Shown in pieces: positions 35,966-43,884 of a stretch of DNA of 64,000 nucleotides. This DNA comes from Candidatus Woesearchaeota archaeon (lineage in GTDB: Archaea > Nanobdellota > Nanobdellia > Woesearchaeales > JABGUJ01), in the NCBI GenBank assembly GCA_018646625.1, contig JABGUJ010000001.1:317534-381533 (forward strand), written 5' to 3'. Numbering within the stretch: the first letter of the stretch is position 1; each line of letters opens with the position of its first letter. Position numbers and translations under genes: made by a program. The notes beneath the pieces were generated by a model, which was given only the letters and a program-made list of their open reading frames with translations, made no database searches and was not told the origin of the DNA.

Positions 35966-37003
35966 ATGCTAGTTATCAAAATCCCACTAAAAATAGCAAA
36001 CAAAGTACAGGAATTCATTAGAAAAGATGATTTATCTGTAAAGGATTATGATTTTTATAAAGATAAAGAGAATCTATACTTGGCAGTAAACGAAAGTAAA
36101 GAGATATTAAACAAATTCCCAGATGTAAAGACATCAAAGAAAGAATTAACAAAACGTAGAAGAACTCCTACTACATTAAAAGAAGCTTTGAAAGACGACA
36201 TACCTAAAGAACTATTATCAAATCTAAAAACTGCTTTCGACACTGTCGGCGATATCGCAATAATAGAAGTAGATGAAGAATTAAAAAAATATGAAAAAAT
36301 TATTGCTACAAAACTTCTAGAAATAAATAAACAACTGAAAGTTGTTACAAAAAAAGAAGGAATTCATGGTGGTACGTTTAGAACTCAGAAACTAAAGGTT
36401 CTGGCAGGAGAAGAACGAAAAGAGACTATATATACTGAAAATAATTGTAGATTAAAATTAAATGTTGAAGAAGTATATTTCTCTCCAAGATTAAGTACAG
36501 AACGAAAAAGAATTATGAAACTAGTGAAAAAAGGAGAGAACATCCTTGTCATGTTCTGCGGCTGCGCACCATATCCTTGCGTTTTAGCAAAGAACTCCGA
36601 AGCCAGACATATAACAGGCATAGAAATAAACCCGCAAGGACACAAATACGGATTAGAGAACATAAAACTAAACAAATTAACAAATGTAGACTTAATAAAC
36701 GCAGACGCTACCAAAGTAATGCCTTTGGAAGAAAACAACAAGCCAATAATTTTTGACAGAATCCTTATGCCTTTACCTAAGTCCGCAGAAGATTTTTTAG
36801 ATGCAGCATTGAGTAACGCAGGCAAAAACACAATAATTCATTTCTATGACTTTTTACATGAAAGTGAGTTTCATCTTGCAATAGAAAAAATAGAAAAAGC
36901 GTGTAAAAGAAATAAATTAAAACACGAAGTTATTGGAACATACAAGTGCGGTAATCACGCACCAAGGGTGTTTCGAATCTGTGTGGACTTTAAGATAAAA
37001 TGA
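35966..37003 (+). CDS. trm5: tRNA (guanine37-N1)-methyltransferase, Trm5 family
   Basis: 345 residues from ATG 35966, 1 nt after the fen stop (an ATG at 35948 inside fen is less likely). Residues about 130-160 (GIHGGTFRTQKLKVLAG) match the Trm5 D2 domain. The class I SAM motif here reads VMFCGCAPYP, a variant used by one archaeal subfamily instead of DMFAG. GIEINPQGHKYGLENIKLN and ILMPLPKSAEDFL are motif II and the NPPY-equivalent. It makes m1G37 in tRNAs. The next gene overlaps by 4 nt. Confidence 0.88.
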   Translation: MLVIKIPLKIANKVQEFIRKDDLSVKDYDFYKDKENLYLAVNESKEILNKFPDVKTSKKELTKRRRTPTTLKEALKDDIPKELLSNLKTAFDTVGDIAIIEVDEELKKYEKIIATKLLEINKQLKVVTKKEGIHGGTFRTQKLKVLAGEERKETIYTENNCRLKLNVEEVYFSPRLSTERKRIMKLVKKGENILVMFCGCAPYPCVLAKNSEARHITGIEINPQGHKYGLENIKLNKLTNVDLINADATKVMPLEENNKPIIFDRILMPLPKSAEDFLDAALSNAGKNTIIHFYDFLHESEFHLAIEKIEKACKRNKLKHEVIGTYKCGNHAPRVFRICVDFKIK

Positions 37004-37389
37004 AAGATGTTCAAAAAGCAGTAATAAAAAAAGACGACAAATTTCTAATTTTACTAAGATCAAAAACCGCAGACTTTTTTCCAGATTATTGGGATTTTCC
37101 AGGAGGAAAGCTAGAACCAAACGAAATACCTGAAGAAGGTATAGAAAGAGAAGTAAAAGAAGAAACAACTTTAACAATAAAAGCCAAAGAGGTTGTTGGA
37201 GTATACGAATACGATCTAACAAACTGCGGCCATAACGATTTCAGATTTACTGTATATAACATAGAAATTCTAGAAGGAAAAGTAAAAATAGGATTTGAAC
37301 ACCAAGAGTTCAAATGGGCCACAAAGGAAGAAGTTCTAAATCTCAGGATAGAGCCCTTCTTAATTGAATATTTTAAAGAACACCCATAG
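37000..37389 (+). CDS. Nudix hydrolase, small
   Basis: 129 residues, a Nudix domain only. The Nudix box is GGKLEPNEIPEEGIEREVKEET (given as GGKLEPNEIPEEG and EREVKEET), with the conserved Gly, two Glu and REV-x-EE. The ATG overlaps the trm5 stop (ATGA), so translation is coupled. MutT-like house-cleaning of nucleotides is plausible; the substrate is unknown. Confidence 0.88.
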   Translation: MKDVQKAVIKKDDKFLILLRSKTADFFPDYWDFPGGKLEPNEIPEEGIEREVKEETTLTIKAKEVVGVYEYDLTNCGHNDFRFTVYNIEILEGKVKIGFEHQEFKWATKEEVLNLRIEPFLIEYFKEHP

Positions 37390-37390
37390 C

Positions 37391-37398
37391 TTTAAATA
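37391..37398 (+). promoter_or_regulatory. TATA box for the box C/D guide RNA
   Basis: TTTAAATA lies directly after the stop codon of the Nudix gene and about 25 nt before the 5' stem of the guide RNA (GTGTGC at 37420). This spacing would give the RNA its own promoter. Confidence 0.55.
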
Positions 37399-37416
37399 AC
37401 AACAAAAGTCGTAAGG

Positions 37417-37490
37417 TGGGTGTGCAATGATTAAGTGAACACCGGTCGAGCGCAAGCGATGAGATTCGGAAGTAACTGCTGAGCACACAG
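37417..37490 (+). ncRNA. Box C/D guide RNA
   Basis: A terminal stem GTGTGC (37420-37425) / GCACAC (37483-37488) encloses, in order: box C ATGATTA (37427-37433, one change from RTGATGA), a 12-nt guide, box D'-like TCGA (37446-37449), box C' GCGATGA (37456-37462), a second guide and a perfect box D CTGA (37479-37482) adjoining the 3' stem. This is the order, spacing and k-turn closure of archaeal 2'-O-methylation guides. The D guide just before CTGA ends GGAAGTAACTG; its target would read CAGTTACTTCC. I could not assign a target rRNA or tRNA position by eye. Confidence 0.8.
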
Positions 37491-37496
37491 CATTTT

Positions 37497-38843
37497 CTAA
37501 AATGATAATCTATACTTAGAAACTATTGCTCCAACTCCCAAACCCAAACAAGACGCAAGTATTGCACCGAAAACATACACTGGTTGAAATTCTCCTTTAA
37601 TTAAAGACAACGCCAACAAAATTACGAATGCAACAGTACCGAAAATCATTGAATAGTATAAAGTAGATGCCTTAACCTTGCCTTTAACCCATGTAGCTAT
37701 TGCTGCCACCGATAAAACAGAAGTTACGGCCGCAAAAAACGCGCCCAGCACTAGATCCTGAACCAATACTGCCAATACAACTGCCAACAAACAAAGAACA
37801 AACATAACTTTTCTAATGTTACTAACCATTTGAGATTTGGTATAATGAAACAGATCTTGTACGACAGATGATGATGCAGTAAAAACATAAGTATCAATAG
37901 AACTCATAATTGCTGCAAACAACAATACAACTGCCAGCCCCACTAAACCTGGAGGCAACAGATTCTGAAATGCATGAATTAATGCTAAATCCTGATCTAC
38001 ACCAGGAAATTTCGCTTTAACAACCAAAGCAACCATCCCAAGCAAAGCACCAAAGATTGCATAAACAATAGACGACAAGATAAATCCTTTTTTCAAAGAA
38101 GCAACATTTTTAGTCGAATACACTCTCTGCCAAAGCTCAGGCATTCCAAAAGGCAACATAACCCCAAACAAAAAGAACCCAACAATTGTAGCAATTCCTC
38201 CACCAAACAAATTCCATTCCGCTAGTGGAATCACTCCAACATCAAATATCATAACGGCCAATATTACTAGCAAAACAAACATTGCACCATATTGAATCAC
38301 ATCTGTTTTCACTACTGCTTTGAATCCGCCAAGTAACAAATATACTAAAACAATAGCAACCATGATCAAAGCGCACAACCAAAACGGCCAGCCTGTAAAA
38401 AATACAAATATCTTTGTACCTGCCATTAAATTAAGAGACAAGAAACCAAACATCAGAAATATAGTCAATGCAGAAGCAAACCCTGCAACTTTTTTTCCAT
38501 AATTATGTTTAAAGTAATCAGATAAAGTATAATATCTCTCACCAGAATGTGATCTTAACTTTAATGCGAATGGCAAAAAAACCAAAACACCTAATGCCAT
38601 TCCAATAAAATACCAGATTGCGGAAAATCCCCAAAGATAAACCATTGCGACAAAGATCATAATTATTGATCCGGTCTTGCTGGCATTCACAGTAGCCATA
38701 GTACTCCACGCACCAAGTTTCCTTTCTGCAATTAAGAAATCTTCATCACTTTGTTTTCTAGATGAGATATAACCTATCACAACCAAAACCACGAAATAGG
38801 CAACTACCAACAATAAATCCCACATTGACAACATATTATCCAT
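37497..38843 (-). CDS. Sodium:solute symporter family (SSS) transporter
   Basis: 448 residues with about 12-13 hydrophobic helices. The N-terminus VVAYFVVLVVIGYISSRKQSDEDFLIAERKL is typical of SSS proteins (given in part), and GALLGMVALVVK and PAELWQRVYSTK-like segments follow (here MPELWQRVYSTK). The substrate cannot be told; candidates are amino acids, sugars or organic acids. A TrmB-type regulator is divergent from it, the common pairing of a transporter and its controller. The guide RNA ends 7 nt beyond the stop. Confidence 0.88.
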   Translation of the reverse strand: MDNMLSMWDLLLVVAYFVVLVVIGYISSRKQSDEDFLIAERKLGAWSTMATVNASKTGSIIMIFVAMVYLWGFSAIWYFIGMALGVLVFLPFALKLRSHSGERYYTLSDYFKHNYGKKVAGFASALTIFLMFGFLSLNLMAGTKIFVFFTGWPFWLCALIMVAIVLVYLLLGGFKAVVKTDVIQYGAMFVLLVILAVMIFDVGVIPLAEWNLFGGGIATIVGFFLFGVMLPFGMPELWQRVYSTKNVASLKKGFILSSIVYAIFGALLGMVALVVKAKFPGVDQDLALIHAFQNLLPPGLVGLAVVLLFAAIMSSIDTYVFTASSSVVQDLFHYTKSQMVSNIRKVMFVLCLLAVVLAVLVQDLVLGAFFAAVTSVLSVAAIATWVKGKVKASTLYYSMIFGTVAFVILLALSLIKGEFQPVYVFGAILASCLGLGVGAIVSKYRLSF

Positions 38844-38907
38844 TTGAAATATCCTCGTAAACTGCCTAAAACGCCCTAATTATTAACAAAACATCAAGAC
38901 CAACTAA

Positions 38908-38943
38908 AGTATATAAACCTTTGTTGTTGTGATAAACCACAAC
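38908..38943 (+). promoter_or_regulatory. TATA box and operator-like dyad between symporter and TrmB gene
   Basis: AGTATATAAAC (38908-38918) is a TATA box. The inverted repeat GTTGTG-ATAAAC-CACAAC (38926-38943) lies about 25 nt from the TATA centre, on the predicted transcription start of the regulator gene. TATATA is symmetric, so it could serve either direction. Confidence 0.5.
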
Positions 38944-38974
38944 ATTATTATACAACCAGAACAACAACCAGATC

Positions 38975-39694
38975 ATGCAAATTGAAAACTTAATGGAAGC
39001 CGGCTTAACAAAACATCAAGCGGAAGTATACTTAGAAGTTCTAAAAGGGCCTGGAAGAAGTGGCGGTGAATTAGCTAAACGACTCTCAATAGATAGATCA
39101 TTTGCATACAATATCCTTAATGCACTGATAGACAAAGGACTGGTCAGCCACATCACAGAAAAGAACATAAGATTATTTTATCCGTCCGATCCTGAAAATT
39201 TATTAAATGAAATTGAAGAAAAAAGAACAAAAGTTTCTACAATAATTGAAGAATTAAAAAAAATCAATGCACAAACAAAAGAATCCCGTGCAGTTACAGT
39301 TTACGAAGGTAAAGCGGGCGTTAAAATATACGCGAGAGAATGTGTAGAGCGAGATTCATTCTGCCTTTTAGGTGGTGGAGAACGCCCCGGCATACTAGAC
39401 ACATTAAAATCAGACTTCCCTCACTATCTAAATCTGTTTGAGAATAAAAAAACCAAAGGCAGAGCCATAACTTCTAATAGTTTTAGAAAAATCATGGATA
39501 ACCTATTTGAAAAAAGTGAGATAAAAGTTAGAACTCTTCCTAATCTAAAAACCAGGGCAAGCTTTACAATATTCAAAGATAAAATAGCTATCTGTTCTAC
39601 AGAAGAAAAAGCAATGGTAATAATGATAGAAGATAAAAACGTTGCAGAAACACTACAATGCTACTTTGATAATTTATGGAAGATAGCTAATTAA
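38975..39694 (+). CDS. TrmB-family regulator paired with the symporter
   Basis: 239 residues. The N-terminal TrmB winged helix reads GLTKHQAEVYLEVLKGPGRSG, then GELAKRLSIDRSFAYNILN as recognition helix. A coiled coil (NEIEEKRTKVSTIIEELKKI) leads to an effector-binding-like domain. It differs from the two near-identical TrmB-like proteins at 22325 and 58859. Likely controls the symporter and itself. It overlaps convergent pan by 4 nt. Confidence 0.85.
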   Translation: MQIENLMEAGLTKHQAEVYLEVLKGPGRSGGELAKRLSIDRSFAYNILNALIDKGLVSHITEKNIRLFYPSDPENLLNEIEEKRTKVSTIIEELKKINAQTKESRAVTVYEGKAGVKIYARECVERDSFCLLGGGERPGILDTLKSDFPHYLNLFENKKTKGRAITSNSFRKIMDNLFEKSEIKVRTLPNLKTRASFTIFKDKIAICSTEEKAMVIMIEDKNVAETLQCYFDNLWKIAN

Positions 39695-40857
39695 CCAAAC
39701 ATTCTCATAAAGTCTTCGCCTTCTTCTTCTTCTTCACGCTTAACTTTAACAACCGCTTCCAAGAAATCTTTTCCAGTTACTTTTGTTCTATTAGCGCGAA
39801 TAGCAAAGTAACCTGCTTCAGTACAGACCGCCTTAATCTCGGCACCAGAATATCCTTCAAGTTCTTTGTAGATCTTATCAAGATTGGCTTTTTTATCCAC
39901 AGTCATGTTACGAGTGTGGATCGAGAAGATTTTAACAATACCTTCCTTATCTGGATTTGGAACCTTTATCAACCTATCCAGCCTACCTGGACGCGTCACC
40001 GCAGGATCAAGGATATCTTTTCTGTTCGTACAACCAATAATTTTTACGTTGTCCAAACTCTTGAACCCATCAATTTCTGCTAATAACTGCATAAACGTTC
40101 TCTGAACTTCTCTCTCACCCGAGGTTCCGATCTCTATCCTAGTTGCAGCTAATGCATCAATCTCATCAATGAATATAATGGAAGGCGCCTTCTCTCTTGC
40201 CAAGTCAAATACTTCTTTAACTAACTTAGCACCTTCTCCAATAAATTTCTGAACCAACTCAGAACCAACAAGTTCTATGAATGTTGAATTAGTAGAAGAC
40301 GCAACCGCCTTTGCAAGTAATGTTTTACCAGTACCGGGAGTACCATACAACAAAATACCTTTTGGCGGATGGATTCCGACTTTCTTAAACAACGCAGGCT
40401 TGAGAAGTGGAAGTTCAATAACTTCTCTAATTTCTTCAGCCTGATTATCCAATCCACCCACATCATCCCAACTCACAGTAGGTTTGTCTATGATGACAAA
40501 CTTTTCAATATTAAATTTCTTCCTTCCTGGAATTTTCTTAAGAACTGTTAAGTTTTTTTGTTCAACTAAAACCGCATCGTCCGATTTAAGACCAGGACAG
40601 TCTGGCCCTTTCTCAACAAAAAATTCATTACCATTATTTAATCTTACAAGAACATTCTCATCTAGCATTTCTCTAACTTCTGCGACCAACAAAGGTGGTT
40701 TTTGAAACATATCAAGCTGCTTTTGTGCTCTAGACAACTCAGATCTTAGATTAATCACAGTCTGTTGAAGCATCTTATTCTCGTCTTCCAAGCCGTTGGC
40801 ATCCACACTATAGCTACCAATAATTCTGTTTAGAATCTCCTTATCCTCGTTCGCCAT
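39691..40857 (-). CDS. pan: Proteasome-activating nucleotidase (PAN-like AAA ATPase)
   Basis: 388 residues. An N-terminal coiled coil (20-50), an OB domain (55-110), then one AAA domain: Walker [10 protein letters not shown] (172-180), Walker [13 protein letters not shown] with [13 protein letters not shown] unfolds proteins for the 20S proteasome. The usual C-terminal HbYX ends in L-Y-(R/K); here the chain ends R-M-F-G, so the aromatic residue is Phe instead of Tyr. No other AAA unfoldase is visible here. Promoter for the minus strand has CTTTATATATC and GAGG near the ATG. Confidence 0.9.
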   Translation of the reverse strand: MANEDKEILNRIIGSYSVDANGLEDENKMLQQTVINLRSELSRAQKQLDMFQKPPLLVAEVREMLDENVLVRLNNGNEFFVEKGPDCPGLKSDDAVLVEQKNLTVLKKIPGRKKFNIEKFVIIDKPTVSWDDVGGLDNQAEEIREVIELPLLKPALFKKVGIHPPKGILLYGTPGTGKTLLAKAVASSTNSTFIELVGSELVQKFIGEGAKLVKEVFDLAREKAPSIIFIDEIDALAATRIEIGTSGEREVQRTFMQLLAEIDGFKSLDNVKIIGCTNRKDILDPAVTRPGRLDRLIKVPNPDKEGIVKIFSIHTRNMTVDKKANLDKIYKELEGYSGAEIKAVCTEAGYFAIRANRTKVTGKDFLEAVVKVKREEEEEGEDFMRMFG

Positions 40858-40911
40858 AGTACCTCATCAACCCATCATTGATATATAAAGCTTCTTGTTT
40901 AAGAATGAAAA

Positions 40912-41277
40912 CTAAGAATTGGAAAAAGACCAACTCAGATGAGAAACTTCTGCACAATCTATTTCAGTCAAATTCACCTCGGGACTGCCAGGAGTATAAA
41001 TCCAAGATTGTTCATAACACCTACACTCACCACACTCTCCGAAACAGAAATGAGAAGTAGAACCAATCTTAACATCGCTAAACAAAAAACCATCACAATC
41101 ACAATTAATTTGGTGTCCCGCCGTGCCCCCATATCCGCAAGTTTCAGAAAATGGTTTTAAAACAGGGGTGATCGCCACTTGATTCCAAAAGAATTTTCCA
41201 CCGGGAGTAAAGAAAGATAAAACAATCAACAAAACCAATAAACATAGCAGTCCTAATAACGCTCTCTTCCACATCAT
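40912..41277 (-). CDS. Small membrane-anchored Cys-rich secreted protein
   Basis: 121 residues. A strong N-terminal hydrophobic helix (LLGLLCLLVLLIVLSFF) is followed by an exterior part with 9 Cys residues including C-x-C and CFGECGECRC. These probably form disulphides or bind metal. No family recognised. Confidence 0.65.
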   Translation of the reverse strand: MMWKRALLGLLCLLVLLIVLSFFTPGGKFFWNQVAITPVLKPFSETCGYGGTAGHQINCDCDGFLFSDVKIGSTSHFCFGECGECRCYEQSWIYTPGSPEVNLTEIDCAEVSHLSWSFSNS

Positions 41278-41397
41278 ATAACAGCTACAAGACCCAAGAC
41301 TTAAAATAACTTACCATAACTTCAAACAGAATTAAACATAAACCATACAAAAATTTATATAGATTCCAAAAAGAAGGAAAAAGTAAGGTGATTAAAC

Positions 41398-42474
41398 ATG
41401 GTTGACCCAAGAGTTAAGAAACTAGCAGACATTCTTGTTAATTATTCTATTAAAGTAAAGAAAGGAGATATAATAAACGTAAAAGGCGGCGCAGATGCAA
41501 AAGACCTTTTGCTAGAAGTATGTAAACTCATTCTGAAAAAAGGAGCAGCTCCGCGATTAAACGTAGGCTTGCCAGGATTTGCATATACTTACTACAAACA
41601 CGCTCAAGACAACATCCTAAAACAAGATCCGAAAATTGCCATGTATGAAGCAAAGAACTGTCAAGGTGTTATTCACATCGGTGCAGAGTACAACACAAAA
41701 GAACTCACACATGTAGATCACAAAAAAGTCGCACTTAGAAGAAAACACACGCACAAAGTTAGTGAGTTTATCGTAAACAAACAAGATAACTGGGTGATTT
41801 GTGAATATCCAACTAACGCTTTAGCTCAAGATGCAGAAATGTCTTTAGAAGAATTTGAAGACTTCGTATATGGCGCAACAAACGTTAACTGGGCAAAAGA
41901 AAAAACACGAATGAAGAAACTTGCAGATGTCGTAAACAAAGGTAAGAAAGTGAGAATCAAAGCAAAGAACACAGACATATCTTTTAGCATTAAAGGAAAG
42001 AAAGCAAAAATCTGCGCAGGTGACAGAAACATGCCTGATGGTGAAGTATTTACTGAGCCGGTTAAACATTCAGTTGAAGGACATATTGAATACACGTTCC
42101 CCGCAATATATGGTGGAGTAGAAGTTGACGGAGTAAAACTAGACTTCAAAAAAGGTAAAGTTGTGAAAGCAACAGCCAAGAAGAATGAAGAATACCTTCA
42201 TAAAATGATCAACATCGATCCCGGAGCTAGCTACTTAGGAGAATTTGGTATTGGAACAAACTACGGTCTCAAAAAATTTGTTAAACAAATACTCTTCGAT
42301 GAAAAGATTGGCGGTACAATTCATTTGGCGTTAGGAATGGCGTACAAAGAAACAGGTGGAGAAAACAAATCTGCTCTGCACTGGGATATGATTAAAGATA
42401 TGCGTGAAAACGGAGAACTCTGGATTGATGATAAATTAATCCAAAAGAATGGAAAGTTCTTAATCAAATTCTAA
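41398..42474 (+). CDS. Aminopeptidase T (M29 family)
   Basis: 358 residues. MVDPRVKKLADILVNYSIKVKKGD is the M29 start, and the metal ligands are spread over FTEPVKHSVEGHIEY, GEFGIGTNYGLK, TIHLALGMAY and HWDMI as in AmpS/AmpT dicobalt/dizinc peptidases. It removes N-terminal amino acids from peptides. TATA-like TTTATATAG near 41355 lies 43 nt before the ATG. The end overlaps the convergent membrane gene by 15 nt. Confidence 0.93.
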   Translation: MVDPRVKKLADILVNYSIKVKKGDIINVKGGADAKDLLLEVCKLILKKGAAPRLNVGLPGFAYTYYKHAQDNILKQDPKIAMYEAKNCQGVIHIGAEYNTKELTHVDHKKVALRRKHTHKVSEFIVNKQDNWVICEYPTNALAQDAEMSLEEFEDFVYGATNVNWAKEKTRMKKLADVVNKGKKVRIKAKNTDISFSIKGKKAKICAGDRNMPDGEVFTEPVKHSVEGHIEYTFPAIYGGVEVDGVKLDFKKGKVVKATAKKNEEYLHKMINIDPGASYLGEFGIGTNYGLKKFVKQILFDEKIGGTIHLALGMAYKETGGENKSALHWDMIKDMRENGELWIDDKLIQKNGKFLIKF

Positions 42475-43056
42475 CAATAATTCTTTCATTATTTTTTTTG
42501 TTTCTGATGTTAGGTTAGTGTTACGCCCAGTCAAAGTAGAATTAATCATGCATAACATATCCTCTATAGATCCGTAATATTCTTTATCATCTAATAAGTC
42601 TGAAACTATGATACTTATCTCCGCATTAGAATTAGAAGGATCTGATAATCTAAACTCCGATCTTGAAACATCTTCAACAGAAACGGAAGGAAACTCCACA
42701 CCCACAACAAAACCAGTTAAAGGGCTATGAGAAAAAATAGAAAGTGAGAATAAAAATAAAAACGCAATTAATAAACTTGCTACAAGAACTGCTCTAGACG
42801 CATAACTTGAATTAGTATTTCTAATTTCATTAACTTTCTCATCTCTTAGTTGTTTGCACTCTTTAACATGATCATCCAACATCTCAAGATACTCTTCAGG
42901 GCTTTTGTCTTGGAGATAATGCTCTAAATAAAATTTGTATTTGGCATAATCAATAGTATTAGAATCAACTTTCTCTACAAAGTCAACTAACCGCCTCTTC
43001 TGCTCCTCGCAGTACTCTATTCTATTATCTAGTTCTTTTAACATCTTTTTCTTCAT
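42460..43056 (-). CDS. Membrane protein with coiled coil and TGFVV-type exterior start
   Basis: 198 residues. The first 80 are a charged coiled coil, then one hydrophobic helix (AVLVASLLIAFLFLFSLSIF), directly followed by SPLTGFVVG. A TG(F/R)VV motif after the membrane helix is common in surface proteins of DPANN archaea and is known to me only as a pattern. The last 90 residues face outward. The start overlaps the small gene upstream by 32 nt. Confidence 0.7.
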   Translation of the reverse strand: MKKKMLKELDNRIEYCEEQKRRLVDFVEKVDSNTIDYAKYKFYLEHYLQDKSPEEYLEMLDDHVKECKQLRDEKVNEIRNTNSSYASRAVLVASLLIAFLFLFSLSIFSHSPLTGFVVGVEFPSVSVEDVSRSEFRLSDPSNSNAEISIIVSDLLDDKEYYGSIEDMLCMINSTLTGRNTNLTSETKKIMKELLLEFD

Positions 43057-43189
43057 ACAAAGTAAGAATATTCTCTGGCTTCCCTATATACTTCAAAACC
43101 TTTTGCACAACTCTGCCTTTTACTCGTTTATTGGCTACAAGATAATAATATTTTTGCCCATTCACCTCTTTTGTCCGAATAAAAGCCAT
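43025..43189 (-). CDS. 54-residue protein like the N-terminus of IS1634-type transposases
   Basis: A minus-strand frame from ATG 43189 reads MAFIRTKEVNGQKYYYLVAN..., continuing KRVKGRVVQKVLKYIGKPEN and ending at TAA 43025. Proteins starting (F)IRTKxxxGxxYxYLVxNxR-x are N-terminal domains of IS1634/IS4-family transposases and also short stand-alone archaeal proteins. Only this first part is present; no DDE domain follows. A TATA-like TTATTTAAATA about 25 nt upstream supports expression. Too short to be found by length cut-offs. Confidence 0.6.
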   Translation of the reverse strand: MAFIRTKEVNGQKYYYLVANKRVKGRVVQKVLKYIGKPENILTLYEEKDVKRTR

Positions 43190-43190
43190 G

Positions 43191-43287
43191 AAAACTTAGG
43201 CACTACAAAGCTATTTAAATAAATATATCTCCCGATATAGATAATGCAAAATATATAATTAAAAACTTAGGCACTACATAGGCACTA
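43191..43287. repeat. Direct repeats with TAGGCACTA core upstream of the 54-residue gene
   Basis: AAAACTTAGGCACTACA occurs at 43191-43207 and again at 43262-43278. The nonamer TAGGCACTA occurs a third time at 43279-43287, 11 nt after the second copy. The first copy touches the start codon of the 54-residue gene. Possible operator array or duplicated promoter. Confidence 0.55.
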
Positions 43288-43358
43288 GAACTCACAACCC
43301 GAAACACCAACAAAATAACAGAAGAAGATCTAACTACCAATTACAAAGAAAAGAAAAA

Positions 43359-43511
43359 TGGGGGCATGGGGATTCGAACCCCAATCTGACGGTATCTTCC
43401 TCGAAGCAAAAGCCTCAACAGACCGAGACGTTACATCATCGCCGCAAAATTCTGCAGCTCATCGCTCCAAAACTGGAGCCGACCATTCTAGCCAGGTTAT
43501 ACTATGCCCCC
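43359..43511 (-). tRNA. tRNA-Trp (CCA) with a 79-nt intron
   Basis: The acceptor stem GGGGGCA/TGCCCCC with discriminator A and the T arm TGGGG-TTCGAAT-CCCCA are perfect. Exon 1 (43511-43473) ends CTCCAG and exon 2 (43393-43359) starts ACCGTC; joined, they give the anticodon loop C-T-CCA-G-A. The intron is 43472-43394. A bulge-helix-bulge is visible: stem GTCGG/CCGTC (one T-T mismatch), central CTCC/GAAG (one mismatch), 3-nt bulges AGT and ATA, and intron helix TTTGGAGC/GCTTCGAG. The intron contains GCGATGA twice, a box C-like sequence. The D stem also has one mismatch. CCA is not encoded. Confidence 0.88.
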
Positions 43512-43539
43512 GACATACCTCAACAAATCCCCAAGCTCT

Positions 43540-43884
43540 TTATAAAGATTTTGAAAAAGAGACCTTATCGCCTAATTTAACAGAATTAGCACAGCCACAA
43601 GGCAACTCCACTATATAGGATGCCAACTTAGATGGAGAATAAACTGTAAACGGCTTAAAGTTCTCCTTAATCTCTACAACCTTTTTTGATGAATCTAAAA
43701 ACAAAACATCTATTGCATAAAAAACAAACATCATATGCAAAGAATACCTTCCTGGCTTGTTAAAAGGAAAAACTAACGCTTTATCACATATCTTAGAACT
43801 AAACATCAAACCTCTGGCTTTCTTCCAAGAAGTATCACAGCACTCAACATTAGAAACTAATTTCTTACCATTAACTTTCATCAT
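43540..43884 (-). CDS. DUF192 family protein
   Basis: 114 residues, the DUF192 fold throughout. Landmarks are KARGLMFSS, HMMFVFYAIDVLFLDSS, then VVEIKENFKPFTVY and YIVELPCG. The family is of unknown function and often periplasmic or extracytoplasmic in bacteria, but no signal peptide is present here. The start overlaps the dut stop by 4 nt, so the two are translated together. Confidence 0.88.
   Translation of the reverse strand: MMKVNGKKLVSNVECCDTSWKKARGLMFSSKICDKALVFPFNKPGRYSLHMMFVFYAIDVLFLDSSKKVVEIKENFKPFTVYSPSKLASYIVELPCGCANSVKLGDKVSFSKSL

Noticed and set aside
35966-37003. VMFCGCAPYP in Trm5 as a broken SAM motif
   Set aside because: Related archaeal Trm5-like proteins have VMF-x-G-x-x-PYP here, so it is a subfamily feature.
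43358-43618. A plus-strand frame of 86 codons
   Set aside because: It runs antisense through the tRNA-Trp gene and into dut/DUF192 sequence.
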